Shown in pieces: positions 44,625 through 54,201 of a stretch of 64,000 bases of DNA. Where the stretch lies: the NCBI GenBank assembly GCA_030418545.1, contig QAIB01000003.1:248001-312000 (forward strand), in the 5' to 3' direction. The notes beneath the pieces are model-generated. The model did no database searches and had not been told where the DNA came from. It saw only the letters and a program-made list of their open reading frames with translations. The stretch comes from Xenophilus aerolatus (lineage in GTDB: Bacteria; Pseudomonadota; Gammaproteobacteria; Burkholderiales; Burkholderiaceae_C). Each line of letters begins with the position of its first letter. The first letter of the stretch is position 1. The position numbers and the translations under genes are program-made.

Positions 44625-46130
44625 ATGCGATTCAACAAGCCCCTGCTGGCCGCCGCGCTGTCGGCCCTGCTGCTGCCCGCCTTCGCGCAGGCGCCGGCCC
44701 AGCCGCGCGACGAGTTCTTCTGGCTCGGCGAGATCAACAAGGCCACGGCCGTGATCAACACCGACGAGGGCCTGCTCGACAAGGCGATGGCGCCGCGCCT
44801 TGCCGCCGGCATCGCCAAGGTGCTGCAGGACGGCGCGCAGCCCAAGGCGAAGCGGCCGTCGACCGTGATCACCTTCGAGCCGCTGCTCATCGAGGCCGCC
44901 GGCCAGGACGTCACGCTGCTCCATGCCGGCCGCTCCAGCCAGGACATGCACGCCACCTACCGCGCCGCCATCCTGCGCGACCAGTTGCTCGACCTCGCGG
45001 AACAGCTCAACAAGACCTCGGGCGCGATGCTGAAGCTGGCCGAGAAGCACGCCGGCACCATCGTGCCCAACTACACCAACGGCGTGGCCGCCCAGCCCAA
45101 CAGCTACGGCCACTACCTGCTGGGCCATGCGGCCGGGCTGGAGCGCGACGCCCAGCGCATCCGCGAGGCCTATGCGCGCATCGACCGCTCGCCCATGGGC
45201 ACCACGGTGCTCAACGGCACCAGCTGGCCGCTCAACCGCACGCGCATGGCCGACTATCTGGGCTTCGCCGCCACGGTCGACAACGCCTACGACGCATCGC
45301 AGATCTCCTCGCAGGAGGAACCGGTGGAAGTGGGCGCGGTGGTCACCAGCATCGCGCTGCACACCGGCGCCTTCGTCGAGGACATCATGGTCCAGTACGC
45401 CCAGTCGCGGCCCTGGATCCTGCTGGCCGAGGGCGGCGGCAACACCTACGTCTCCAGCGCCATGCCGCAGAAGCGCAACCCGGGGCTGCTCAACAACACG
45501 CGGCGCGACGCCTCGCAGGTGATCGCGCTGGCCATGGTGCCGCTGCTGCAGGCGCACAACATCCCGCCCGGCATGCCCGACGCCAAGGAGGTGAAGAGCA
45601 ATGGCGAGATGGTCGTGAGCACGATCGCCGTGCTCAGGCAGTGGGAGCGCATCCTCGGCCAGATGGTGATCAGCCCCGAGCGCGCGCTGGAAGAACTCAA
45701 CAGCGACTGGACCGCCTCGCAGGAACTGGCCGACGTGCTGATGCGCAAATACAGGCTGCCCTTCCGCGTGGGCCACCATTTCGCGTCGGAGGTCGTCGAG
45801 TACGCCAAGGCCAAGGACATCAAGCCGCTCCAGTTCCCCTACGCCGAGGCGCAGCGCATCTATGCCGAGACGGTGAAGGGCTCCACCTACGCGCAGGCGC
45901 TGCCGATGAGCGAGGCCGAGTTCCGCGCCACGCTCGATCCGGTGGCGATCGTGAACAACCGCGCCTCGGCCGGCGGCCCGCAACCGGCCGAGATGGCCCG
46001 CATGCTGAAGGCGTCGCAGGGGCAGCTTGCGCAGCAGGCCGAATGGATCCAGGCGCGGCGCGCCCGCATCGCCGCCTCGCTCGCCCGGCTCGATGCCGAC
46101 TTCGACCGCCTCGCTGCCGCGGCCCGCTGA
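44625..46130 (+). CDS. Exported argininosuccinate-lyase-like enzyme
   Basis: This 501-residue member of the aspartase/fumarase superfamily carries the signature VSSAMPQKRNPGLLNNTRRD. It also has RSSQDMHATYRAAILRDQLL and PNYTNGVAAQPNSYGHYLLG, as in ASL/EDDS-lyase-like C-N lyases. It carries a signal peptide (MRFNKPLLAAALSALLLPAF, cleaved near FAQA), which is unusual for a normally cytoplasmic family. GAAGGA precedes the ATG at 44625; the frame also allows 44550, overlapping the tannase stop. It is probably cotranscribed with the tannase-like gene. Confidence 0.85.
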   Translation: MRFNKPLLAAALSALLLPAFAQAPAQPRDEFFWLGEINKATAVINTDEGLLDKAMAPRLAAGIAKVLQDGAQPKAKRPSTVITFEPLLIEAAGQDVTLLHAGRSSQDMHATYRAAILRDQLLDLAEQLNKTSGAMLKLAEKHAGTIVPNYTNGVAAQPNSYGHYLLGHAAGLERDAQRIREAYARIDRSPMGTTVLNGTSWPLNRTRMADYLGFAATVDNAYDASQISSQEEPVEVGAVVTSIALHTGAFVEDIMVQYAQSRPWILLAEGGGNTYVSSAMPQKRNPGLLNNTRRDASQVIALAMVPLLQAHNIPPGMPDAKEVKSNGEMVVSTIAVLRQWERILGQMVISPERALEELNSDWTASQELADVLMRKYRLPFRVGHHFASEVVEYAKAKDIKPLQFPYAEAQRIYAETVKGSTYAQALPMSEAEFRATLDPVAIVNNRASAGGPQPAEMARMLKASQGQLAQQAEWIQARRARIAASLARLDADFDRLAAAAR

Positions 46131-46135
46131 AATCC

Positions 46136-46181
46136 GAGCCGAAAGGGCTGAAGCGCCCGCGCAGCGAGCGCGATGCGCTGT
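46136..46181 (+). repeat. Dispersed repeat, degenerate copy F
   Basis: Only the first two thirds are recognisable: GAGCCGAAAGGGCTGAAGCG, then CCCGCGCAGCGAGCGCGATG. The terminal AGCTAT dyad is lost. It sits between the convergent lyase and PQ-loop genes. Confidence 0.5.
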
Positions 46182-46516
46182 CAGATCAGGAGCGTCGCCG
46201 AGGACTGCTTCCACTGCCAGCGCCGGCGCGCCGCGATCGCCGCGACCAGCCCGCAGCCCGCGAAGTTGATGAGGGTGATGAAGAGGAAGAGCCCGTCCTT
46301 GACCACCAGCAGGCCGTACGCCGTGGCCGCGACGTGCGACAGCACCCACGAGCCCCAGGTCAGGAGCGACACCGAGCGCGCGCCGTCGCGGCACTTCCAC
46401 ACCGCCACGATCTGCGGGATGTAGGTGAACACGCGCACGGCGTTGGTCAGCAGGTAGGCCCAGGCGATCAGGCCGAGCCAGGTGTCGGCCGAAGCGGGGA
46501 TCGACAGGGGTTGCAT
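46181..46516 (-). CDS. PQ-loop / SemiSWEET-like small membrane protein
   Basis: This 111-residue protein has three hydrophobic helices and a PQ motif in RVFTYIPQIVAVWKCRDGAR followed by SVSLLTWGSWVLSHVAATAY. That is the single triple-helix repeat of bacterial SemiSWEET or MtN3-like proteins, which dimerise to move sugars or other small solutes. Its ATG at 46516 lies 8 nt after a GGAC. It is convergent with the lyase gene. Confidence 0.75.
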   Translation of the reverse strand: MQPLSIPASADTWLGLIAWAYLLTNAVRVFTYIPQIVAVWKCRDGARSVSLLTWGSWVLSHVAATAYGLLVVKDGLFLFITLINFAGCGLVAAIAARRRWQWKQSSATLLI

Positions 46517-46608
46517 CGAAGGGGGTCCTCGGGGCCGCGCCGGGCGGTCAATGTCTGGGAGCCGCCACTCTAGGGACGCCCGCGCCGCCGCGGAATGCCG
46601 TATCGACG

Positions 46609-48534
46609 CTAGGCCGATGGGCCTACCTCCGTGGAAGGGATGAGCACCGGCGCCGCGTCGGCCCGGGCGGGCAGGTGCAGCCGCACGCGGGTGCCCGGGG
46701 CATGGTGCTGCAGTTCCAGCGTGCCGCCGAGTTGCCGGGCGCGAACACGCATGTTGTCGATGCCGCGGCCGGCGAGCGCGTCGGCGGGCGGCCGCGGCGG
46801 GCTGCGCGGCCCCTCGTCCTCCACCTCCAGCGTCAGTGCGTCGCCCACCTGTCGCAGCGCCACCCGCACGCGGCCGGGCCGCGCATGCTTGACCACGTTG
46901 GTCAGCGCCTCCTGGGCGATGCGCAGCAGCTGCAGCGTGGCCTGCGGCGACTGCAGCGCCGGCGCCGCGCCTTCGGGCACGTCGATGCGCCAGCTCGGGT
47001 GGAAGTGCAGCTCCTCCAACTGGCCCTGCCAGCGGAACAGGAAGTTGCCCAGCGCGGTGCGGAAGTCGCCGTCCTCGGGCGCCAGCGCGTCCAGGGCGAT
47101 GCGCATGTCGGCGATGCAGGCGCGCAGCACGTCGGCGATCTGCGCATCGCTCATGTCGCCGCGCTCCACCCGCGACAGCGAGGTGAACAGGCGCGAGCCC
47201 AGCCCGTCGTGGATGTCGCGCATGATGGCCTGCCGGGCTTCGGTCGCCGCGTTCTGCCGCTGCAGTTCGGCCATGCGTTCGAAGTCGGCCGCGATGCGGC
47301 GCTCCCGGTCGGCGACGCGGCTCTCGAGCGTGTGGTTGAGGTCTTCCAGCGCATCCATGGCGTGCACGAAGCGCGCGGTGAGCAGGCCGCCCATGGCCAC
47401 CAGCAGCAGGTTGGCGGCATGGTGCAGCAGGAAGATGCGCTGCTGGAACCAGCCGGTCCACAGCGGCGGGCTCGCCACGGGGCTCCAGCTCACCACGTAG
47501 TCGTGCACGCCGGCGGCCACGGCCAGCAGCATCGCGGCCGGCAGCACGGCAGAGGCCACGGTGCGCTGCACGAACACCGTGCGAACGGCCACCGCGAGCG
47601 CGCCCAGCCCGATGGGAATGAGCCCTGCGCTCCAGACCCGGTTGACCATCGGTTCGCTGGCCGGGCTCAGCACCACGCACAGCGGGCCGACCAGCCAGTA
47701 GGCGAGCAGCGCGCGCCGCACCCAGGGCCTTTCCACCCGGGCGAGCTGCAGCGCGAACAGCGCCAGCACGACGATGAAGCCGCCCGTGGCCGCCAGGTAC
47801 ACCATGCGCCACACCGGCCACTGGTCGGCGGGCAGGGTCTCGATGACGAAGGTCAGCGTGCGCACGCCCCACAGCGCCGTCGCCACGCCGAACAGGCCGT
47901 AGAGCACTTCGCTGCGCCGGCGCCACCAGATCAGCAGCACGAAGGCCGCCGTGAGCGCGCACACGAAGGCCGTGACCTGCGGCATGGTGCGCACCCAGAA
48001 CAGGCGCCGGTCGTACACCGGCAGCAGGGCCCGCAGGGCGCCGACCTGCACCCGCGGGAAGCGGCGGATCGCGCGCTCGGGCGAGGCGGCGGCGCGCACG
48101 GCGAGTTCGTTGGGCGCCTCGCCGCGCAGCAGGCTGGGCGGCAGGCGGACCAGGTGGGGCCGCTCCCAGCGCACGCGCCGCGCGGCGGTCGACTCGGGCA
48201 CCTCGCCGACCAGCGCACCGTTGAGCCAGACCTGCCCACCGTCGTAGAGATAGGGCAGGTACACGGCCCAGCCGCCGTCGGGCAGGGTGTCCCGGGCCGG
48301 TCCGTCGAAGCGCGCGCGGTACCAGAAAGCCTGCGCCGAGGCGTCGTCGGAGGGGCCGGGGGCGGCATCGGGCAGCGCGACCTCCTGCCAGCCTGGGGCG
48401 CCGGCCGCCGGCGGCGTGCGGGCGGCGTCCTCCAGGCGCTGCATGCGGTCGAGCTCGAGCGCGGCGGCGGCGCCGGCCAGCAGCGCGACGGCCAGCACCA
48501 GGGCCGCACGCAGCACCCGCTCCAGCCCCCTCAC
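46609..48534 (-). CDS. Sensor histidine kinase, NarL/DegS type with 7TM sensor
   Basis: This 641-residue kinase begins with a membrane helix, then a periplasmic jelly-roll-like domain (FWYRARFDGPA, YLYDGGQVWLNGALVGEVPE), then about seven helices (a 7TMR-DISM-like layout). A HisKA_3 dimerisation segment IMRDIHDGLGSRLFTSLSRV follows, with the phospho-His, and then an ATPase with LRIAQEALTNVVKHA and GRGIDNMRVRARQLGG. The GTG start at 48534 overlaps the response-regulator stop by 4 nt. The signal is unknown; DISM sensors often bind carbohydrates or other small ligands. Confidence 0.9.
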   Translation of the reverse strand: MRGLERVLRAALVLAVALLAGAAAALELDRMQRLEDAARTPPAAGAPGWQEVALPDAAPGPSDDASAQAFWYRARFDGPARDTLPDGGWAVYLPYLYDGGQVWLNGALVGEVPESTAARRVRWERPHLVRLPPSLLRGEAPNELAVRAAASPERAIRRFPRVQVGALRALLPVYDRRLFWVRTMPQVTAFVCALTAAFVLLIWWRRRSEVLYGLFGVATALWGVRTLTFVIETLPADQWPVWRMVYLAATGGFIVVLALFALQLARVERPWVRRALLAYWLVGPLCVVLSPASEPMVNRVWSAGLIPIGLGALAVAVRTVFVQRTVASAVLPAAMLLAVAAGVHDYVVSWSPVASPPLWTGWFQQRIFLLHHAANLLLVAMGGLLTARFVHAMDALEDLNHTLESRVADRERRIAADFERMAELQRQNAATEARQAIMRDIHDGLGSRLFTSLSRVERGDMSDAQIADVLRACIADMRIALDALAPEDGDFRTALGNFLFRWQGQLEELHFHPSWRIDVPEGAAPALQSPQATLQLLRIAQEALTNVVKHARPGRVRVALRQVGDALTLEVEDEGPRSPPRPPADALAGRGIDNMRVRARQLGGTLELQHHAPGTRVRLHLPARADAAPVLIPSTEVGPSA

Positions 48535-49211
48535 AGCAGGCCCAGCTGGCTGGCTTCGTAGACCGCCTCGCTGCGCGAATGCACGGCCAGCTTGCGGTAG
48601 ATGTTCTTCACGTGGGCCACGACGGTGTGCGGCGAGATGCCGAGCAACTGGCCGATCTCGTCGAAGGGCAGGCCCTTGGCCGTCAGCCGCAGCAGTTCGG
48701 TTTCGCGCGCCGTGAGCGGGGTGGGCGCGGCGCGTGCCTCGGGCGCCGCGCCGGCCTGGGCGTCGGCGGGGCCCGGCGCGGGTTTGAGCGTCACCCTGAA
48801 ACGGGCCAGCACCCGGCGCGCGATGCCGGGGCTGATCGGCGCGCCGCCGTCGTGCAGCTCGTGGATGCTTGCGACCACCCGCTCGGTCGACGCGTCCTTG
48901 AGCAGGTAGCCGGTGGCGCCTGCCTCGATGGACTCGACCACGTGCGCGTCGTCGCCGAACATGGTGACGACCAGCACGTCGCAGCCGGGATGGTGTGCGG
49001 CCGCATGGCGGATCACCTGGACGCCGCGCACATCGGGCAGGCCCAGGTCGAGCAGCAGCACGTCCGGGCGGTGCTGGTCCAGCAGGGCCATGCCGGCCTG
49101 GCCCGTGGGCACGGCGCCGACCAGTTGCAGCCGCGGGTCGCTCAGCACCGCGGCCGAGAAGCGGCGGAGGAATTCGGGCTCGTCTTCGACGATCAGGACC
49201 CGCAGGGTCAT
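48531..49211 (-). CDS. NarL/FixJ-family response regulator
   Basis: This 226-residue protein has a receiver with pocket RVLIVEDEPEF, phospho-Asp in VLLLDLGLPDVRG, Thr in VVTMFGDD and Lys in GYLLKDAS. An Ala/Pro linker leads to a LuxR-type helix-turn-helix (LTARETELLRLTAKGLPFDE, HTVVAHVKNIYRKLAVHSRS). It is translationally coupled with the downstream kinase. Its target may be the adjacent MFS gene, by proximity only. Confidence 0.93.
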   Translation of the reverse strand: MTLRVLIVEDEPEFLRRFSAAVLSDPRLQLVGAVPTGQAGMALLDQHRPDVLLLDLGLPDVRGVQVIRHAAAHHPGCDVLVVTMFGDDAHVVESIEAGATGYLLKDASTERVVASIHELHDGGAPISPGIARRVLARFRVTLKPAPGPADAQAGAAPEARAAPTPLTARETELLRLTAKGLPFDEIGQLLGISPHTVVAHVKNIYRKLAVHSRSEAVYEASQLGLL

Positions 49212-49307
49212 CGCATCTCCCGCGCAGGGCTTCGGTGGCCCGATTGTCCGGGGCCGGGCGCACGAAGGGCATAGCGCATTGGCGCTATGCCGCTTCGCGC
49301 ACGGTGC

Positions 49308-50636
49308 TCAGTGGTCGTGGTGCAGGTAGCTCGCCTGCCGCGGCAGGCGCAGGCTCACCACGAAGGCCAGCACCATCATGCCGGTGACGTACCAGAAGAA
49401 GGCCGACTCGTGGCCGATGGACTTGAGCCCCAGCGCCACGTATTCGGCCGAGCCGCCGAAGATCGCGTTGGCCACTGCGTAGGCCAGGCCCACGCCCAAC
49501 GCGCGCACCTCGGGCGGGAACATCTCGGCCTTCACGATGCCGCTGATGGAGGTGTAGAAGCTCACGATGGCCAGCGCCACCACGATCAGCACGAAGGCCA
49601 GCACCGGGCTCGTCACGTGCTGCAGGGCGGTGAGGATGGGTACCGTGGTCAGTGCGCCCAGGGCGCCGAACAGCAGCATGTTGGTGCGTCGGCCGATGCG
49701 GTCGGACAGTGCCCCGAACAGCGGCTGCATGCACATGTAGAGGAAGAGCGCGCAGGTCATGACGTAGCTGGTCGTCTTGATCGGCAGGCCCACCGTGTTC
49801 ACCAGGTACTTCTGCATGTAGGTGGTGAAGGTGTAGAAGATCAGCGAGCCGCCGGCGGTGTAGCCCAGCACCGTGAAGAAGGCGGCCTTGTGGTGGCGGA
49901 ACAGGCCGCCGATGGTGCCGGCCTCCTTGTTGGTGCGCGAGCTCTCGCTCTGCGTCTCGTGCAGCGTGCGGCGCAGCATCAGCGCCACCACGGCCGAGAT
50001 GGCGCCGATCACGAAGGGAATGCGCCAGCCCCAGGCCTTGAGCTCGGCCTCGTCGAGCACCGTCTCGAGGATGACGATCACCAGCACCGCCAGCAGCTGC
50101 CCGCCGATCAGCGTCACGTACTGGAAGGACGAGAAGAAGCCGCGCTGGCCGCGCAGCGCGACTTCGCTCATGTAGGTGGCGGTGGTGCCGTACTCGCCCC
50201 CCACCGACAGGCCCTGGAACAGGCGGCAGACCAGCAGCAGCAAGGGTGCCCACGCGCCGATCTGCGCGTAGGTGGGCAGGCAGGCGATGACCAGCGAGCC
50301 GCCGCACATCATCGCCACCGAGATCAGCAGCGAGGCCTTGCGCCCGACGCGGTCGGCGATGCGGCCGAAGAGCCAGCCGCCGATGGGCCGCATGAGGAAG
50401 CCGGCCGCGAACACGCCGGCCGTGTTGAGCAACTGCGCCGTGGGGTCCGACTTGGGGAAGAAGGCCGGTGCGAAGTACAGGGCCGAGAAGGCGTAGACGT
50501 AGAAGTCGAACCACTCGACCAGGTTGCCCGACGAGGCCGCCATGATGGCGAAGACGCGGTGGCGTTTTTCCTCGGCCGTGTAGGCGCGGGGCGCGGAAGA
50601 GGCCGGCGCCTGGGCCGGCGGCAGGGTTGCACTCAT
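49308..50636 (-). CDS. MFS metabolite:H+ symporter (KgtP/ShiA-like)
   Basis: This 442-residue transporter begins [20 protein letters not shown], the hallmark of the metabolite:H+ symporter family (alpha-ketoglutarate, citrate, proline/betaine, shikimate). It also has [20 protein letters not shown] and [20 protein letters not shown]. Twelve helices are visible. It probably imports a carboxylate. It lies upstream of the two-component pair on the same strand with a 96-bp gap. Confidence 0.92.
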   Translation of the reverse strand: MSATLPPAQAPASSAPRAYTAEEKRHRVFAIMAASSGNLVEWFDFYVYAFSALYFAPAFFPKSDPTAQLLNTAGVFAAGFLMRPIGGWLFGRIADRVGRKASLLISVAMMCGGSLVIACLPTYAQIGAWAPLLLLVCRLFQGLSVGGEYGTTATYMSEVALRGQRGFFSSFQYVTLIGGQLLAVLVIVILETVLDEAELKAWGWRIPFVIGAISAVVALMLRRTLHETQSESSRTNKEAGTIGGLFRHHKAAFFTVLGYTAGGSLIFYTFTTYMQKYLVNTVGLPIKTTSYVMTCALFLYMCMQPLFGALSDRIGRRTNMLLFGALGALTTVPILTALQHVTSPVLAFVLIVVALAIVSFYTSISGIVKAEMFPPEVRALGVGLAYAVANAIFGGSAEYVALGLKSIGHESAFFWYVTGMMVLAFVVSLRLPRQASYLHHDH

Positions 50637-50920
50637 GAAGGGGTCGCCTTGGATCTGGGAGTTGTAGTCAAGGGGGCCGCCGGGCGGCCACGTTTCATTC
50701 TGCGGCGCGATGCGGCGGCGCGCTGTCAGAGGGCGACCAGACCCCGCGGCCTGTGCGGACGCGCTGCGGCCGCCAAGTGGCCGGGCGGCATTCATGCTGC
50801 CGTCAGAGAGGCCCGCTAAAGTGCGCGTCGTTCCTGCCGGCTGCCGCCGCTTGCGGACCGGCAGCACGGCCTTCGGGCCAACGGCCCGGCCGCCTCGCGC
50901 GTTCTGCTGAGGCAACCCCC

Positions 50921-50983
50921 ATGAAGGCCCAGTTCCATATCCTCCCTTGCACGTCCGTGCCCGCGCGCGGGGGCCGCCCATGA
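50921..50983 (+). CDS. 20-codon leader ORF ahead of the ABC transporter
   Basis: This small ORF ([20 protein letters not shown]) has a TGAGG Shine-Dalgarno eight bases before its ATG. Its stop overlaps the ATG of the permease gene (ATGA, 50980-50983). The overlap suggests that ribosomes finishing the leader initiate the permease. It holds one Cys, one Met and three Pro but no codon run typical of attenuation. The other ~280 bp of the 50637-50920 gap are GC-rich with small inverted repeats and no gene that I can see. Confidence 0.5.
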   Translation: MKAQFHILPCTSVPARGGRP

Positions 50984-52710
50984 CGCGCCGTCGCCTGACG
51001 CTGCCGATCCCGGTGGCCAGCACGCTGGGCAACCGCTGGGACTGGGCCCTGCTGCCGCTGCTGCTGGCCGGCCTGTTCGGGCTGGCCTTCGCGGCCTCGC
51101 AGATGGCGCGGCCGTATGCACTGGGCGAGGCCATCCCGCTGAGCCTCGACCCGACGGTGCTGCCCTACTACCTGCTGCGCACCACGCTGCGCATGTTCCT
51201 GGCGCTGGGCGCGTCGCTGGTCTTCGCCTGCGTGTTCGCGGTGCTGGCGGCCAAGTACCGCGTCGCGGAGCGGGTGCTGGTGCCGCTGCTGGACGTGCTG
51301 CAGTCCATCCCGGTGCTGGGCTTCCTGTCGATCACGGTGACGGGTTTCATCGCGCTCTTCCCGGGCAACCTGCTGGGGGTGGAGTGCGCGGCCATCTTCG
51401 CCATCTTCACCTCGCAGGCCTGGAACATGGCCTTCAGCCTCTACCAGTCGATGCGCACCGTGCCTTCCGAACTCGGCGAGGCGGCGGCCGTGTTCCAGCT
51501 CTCGGGCTGGCAGCGCTTCTGGCGGCTGGAGCTGCCCTTCGCGATGCCCGGCCTGCTGTGGAACATGATGATGTCGATGTCGGGCGGCTGGTTCTTCGTC
51601 GTCGCCTCCGAGGCCATCTCGGTGTCGAACCAGAGCATCAAGCTGCCGGGCGTGGGCTCGTACATCGCCATGGCCATCGAGGCGCGCGACCTGGCGGCCA
51701 TCGGCTGGGCGATCCTCGCGATGCTGATCGGCATCCTGCTGTACGACCAGCTCTTCTTCCGCCCGCTGGTGGCCTGGGCCGACAAGTTCCGTTTCGAGGA
51801 GGGCGCCAGCGCCGAAGCGAGCCACTCGTGGCTGCTGACCTGGCTGCGGCGCACCCGGGCCGTGCGCGCCGCCGGCAGCGCGCTGGCGCGCGGCGCGGCA
51901 CGCAGCCTGGCCTGGTTCCCACGCCGCTTCGACGGCACCTCGGTGCGTGCGCGGCCGCGGCCGGCCGACCCGCGCATCGCGCGCATCGGCGATGCGCTGC
52001 TCTCGGGTGCGGTGCTGCTCGCGGTGCTGTGGCTGCTGCGCTTCATCCACGGCGAGGTCGGCTGGCACGAGGTGGGCCACGTCTTCGTGCTGGGCCTGTA
52101 CACGCTGGTGCGCGTGCTGGTGCTGATCGCGATCGCCGCGCTGGTGTGGGTGCCGGTGGGCGTGTGGGTCGGCATGAACCCGCGCTGGTCGGACCGGCTG
52201 CAGGCGGTGGCGCAGTTCCTGGCCGCCTTTCCGGCCAACCTGATGTTCCCGGTGGCGGTGCTCTTCATCGTGCACTGGAAGCTCAACCCCGACGTGTGGC
52301 TGTCGCCGCTGATGGTGCTGGGCACGCAGTGGTACCTGCTCTTCAACGTGATCGCCGGTGCCTCGAGCGTGCCCACCGAACTGCGCCACGCGGCGAGCAA
52401 CCTGGGCCTGACGGGCTGGCTGCGCTGGAAGCGCTACCTGTTGCCCGCGGTGTTCCCCAGCTTCGTCACGGGCGCCATCACCGCCAGCGGCGGTTCGTGG
52501 AACGCCAGCATCGTGGCCGAGTATGTGAGCTGGGGCGACACCACGCTGCAGGCCAACGGCCTGGGCAGCTACATCGCCCACATGACGGCGGTGGGCGACT
52601 TCCCCCGCATCGCCCTGGGCATCGGCGTCATGTGCGTGTTCGTCATGGGGCTGAACCACTTCGTGTGGCGCAGGCTGTATCGCCTTGCCGAGGACCGCAT
52701 GCATTTCTGA
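50980..52710 (+). CDS. ABC transporter permease, fused double domain (nitrate/taurine/bicarbonate type)
   Basis: This 576-residue protein has two BPD_transp_1 domains. The first has an EAA-like loop [20 protein letters not shown] and [16 protein letters not shown]. The second has [20 protein letters not shown] and [18 protein letters not shown]. About 12 helices with a polar linker at ~290-330 make it a complete pore in one chain. There is no binding protein in the neighbourhood. The start is coupled to the 20-codon leader; the ATPase follows after a long inverted repeat. Confidence 0.9.
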   Translation: MTRRRLTLPIPVASTLGNRWDWALLPLLLAGLFGLAFAASQMARPYALGEAIPLSLDPTVLPYYLLRTTLRMFLALGASLVFACVFAVLAAKYRVAERVLVPLLDVLQSIPVLGFLSITVTGFIALFPGNLLGVECAAIFAIFTSQAWNMAFSLYQSMRTVPSELGEAAAVFQLSGWQRFWRLELPFAMPGLLWNMMMSMSGGWFFVVASEAISVSNQSIKLPGVGSYIAMAIEARDLAAIGWAILAMLIGILLYDQLFFRPLVAWADKFRFEEGASAEASHSWLLTWLRRTRAVRAAGSALARGAARSLAWFPRRFDGTSVRARPRPADPRIARIGDALLSGAVLLAVLWLLRFIHGEVGWHEVGHVFVLGLYTLVRVLVLIAIAALVWVPVGVWVGMNPRWSDRLQAVAQFLAAFPANLMFPVAVLFIVHWKLNPDVWLSPLMVLGTQWYLLFNVIAGASSVPTELRHAASNLGLTGWLRWKRYLLPAVFPSFVTGAITASGGSWNASIVAEYVSWGDTTLQANGLGSYIAHMTAVGDFPRIALGIGVMCVFVMGLNHFVWRRLYRLAEDRMHF

Positions 52711-52724
52711 GGCACGATGGAATA

Positions 52725-52845
52725 CGGACAGCCGAACGCAGAGGCCGCAAAGGACTCGCAGAGGGCGCAGAAGAAACACAGAAAATTTTTGCCTTCCTTC
52801 TGCGCCCTCTGCGAAATCTCTGCGCCCTCTGCGTTCGGCTGTCCG
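52725..52845. repeat. Long inverted repeat within the ABC operon (49-bp arms)
   Basis: The left arm 52725-52773 and right arm 52797-52845 pair at 44 of 49 positions (CGGACAGCCGAACGCAGAGG at the outer end), with a 23-nt A/T-rich loop containing TTTTT. Sub-repeats of TCGCAGAGGGCGCAGA occur within. It separates the permease and ATPase genes. Confidence 0.9.
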
Positions 52846-52871
52846 AATTCGAATTCCCGACCCACAAGCCC

Positions 52872-54185
52872 ATGAAAGACGCCCAAGAACCCATCATCGA
52901 CCTGCAGCACGTGGGCAAGGGCTTCCGCGCGGCCGACGGCAAAGCGCGCCCGGTGCTGCAGGACGTGGACCTGCACCTGGCGCCCGGCGAGATCGTGGCG
53001 CTGCTGGGGCCGTCGGGCTCGGGCAAGTCGACCCTGCTGCGCATCATCGCGGGGCTGATCGCGGCCGACAGCGGCGAGGTGCGCTACCGCGGCCAGCCGC
53101 TGCACGGGCCGGCGCGCGGCATCGCGATGGTGTTCCAGTCCTTCGCGCTCTTTCCGTGGCTCACGGTGCAGCAGAACGTCGAGCTGGGCCTGGAGGCGCG
53201 CGGCGTCGATGCGGCCGAGCGGGCCCGCCGTGCGGCGGCGGCCATTGCGCTCATCGGCCTGGCGGGCTTCGAGGGCGCGTTGCCGCGCGAGCTGTCGGGC
53301 GGCATGCGCCAGCGAGTGGGCATCGCGCGCGCGCTGGTGGTCGAGCCCGACGTGCTGCTCATGGACGAGGCGTTTTCCGCGCTCGATGTGCTCACCGGCG
53401 AACGCCTGCGTGACGACATCCTCGCGCTGTGGGAAGGCGGCAGCATGCCGACGCAGGCCATGCTCATCGTCTCGCACAACATCGAGGAAGCCGTGCTCAT
53501 GGCCGACCGCGTGCTGGTCTTCGCGGCCGACCCCGGCTGCGTGCGTGCGGAGTTGCCGATCACCTTGCCGCGTCCGCGCGACGGCGATTCGGTCGAGGTG
53601 CGCCTGCTGGTCGACCAGGTCTATGCACTCATGACGGCCGGCGCTGCCGGCCATGCGGCCCACGGGGCCAAGCGCGCCGTGCTGGCCGAGCGCCTGCCCG
53701 AAGCCGACGTCACCCGCATGGAAGGCCTGCTCGAACTGCTGGCGCAGGACGAGTTCGCCGGCCGCGCCGACCTGCCGCGCCTGGCCGACGAGTCGGAGCT
53801 GACCGACCACGACCTGCTGCCGCTCACGCGTGCGCTGTCGCTGCTGGGCCTGGCCCGGCTGGACGAGGGCGACCTGCTGCTCACGCCGCTGGGCCGGCAC
53901 TATGTCGACAGCACCCACGGCGGGCGCCAGCGCATCTTCGGCCAGCAGCTGCTGGAGCGCGTGCCGCTGGCGGCGCACATTCGCCACAGCCTGGAGCAGG
54001 ACCCGGCCGGCCAGCTGGCCGACGCGCACTTCCTCGCGCTGCTGCGCGACAGCCTCGACGAGGCCGAGGCGGAGCGGGTGCTGCACCGCGCGATCGAGTG
54101 GGGCCGCTACGGCGAGGTCTTCGAGTACGACTTCCACACCGGGATGATCCACCTGCCGGCGCCCGACGTCGCGCCGCAGGGTTGA
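52872..54185 (+). CDS. ABC transporter ATPase with C-terminal AAA-associated domain
   Basis: This 437-residue protein has an NrtD/SsuB-like ATPase: Walker A LLGPSGSGKSTLLRIIAG, Q-loop MVFQSFALFPWLTV, signature LSGGMRQRVGIARAL, Walker B VLLMDEAFSALD and H-loop LIVSHNIEEAVLMADR. A ~150-residue C-terminal domain follows (RMEGLLELLAQDEFAGRADL to FEYDFHTGMIHL), the AAA-associated type found with these fused permeases, probably regulatory. It pairs with the permease at 50980. Confidence 0.9.
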   Translation: MKDAQEPIIDLQHVGKGFRAADGKARPVLQDVDLHLAPGEIVALLGPSGSGKSTLLRIIAGLIAADSGEVRYRGQPLHGPARGIAMVFQSFALFPWLTVQQNVELGLEARGVDAAERARRAAAAIALIGLAGFEGALPRELSGGMRQRVGIARALVVEPDVLLMDEAFSALDVLTGERLRDDILALWEGGSMPTQAMLIVSHNIEEAVLMADRVLVFAADPGCVRAELPITLPRPRDGDSVEVRLLVDQVYALMTAGAAGHAAHGAKRAVLAERLPEADVTRMEGLLELLAQDEFAGRADLPRLADESELTDHDLLPLTRALSLLGLARLDEGDLLLTPLGRHYVDSTHGGRQRIFGQQLLERVPLAAHIRHSLEQDPAGQLADAHFLALLRDSLDEAEAERVLHRAIEWGRYGEVFEYDFHTGMIHLPAPDVAPQG

Positions 54186-54201
54186 GCCGTCGAGTGCTCG
54201 T

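Noticed and set aside
48535-49272. Upstream extension of the histidine kinase frame
   Set aside because: It is the shifted-frame shadow of the response regulator; the kinase starts at the GTG overlapping the regulator stop.
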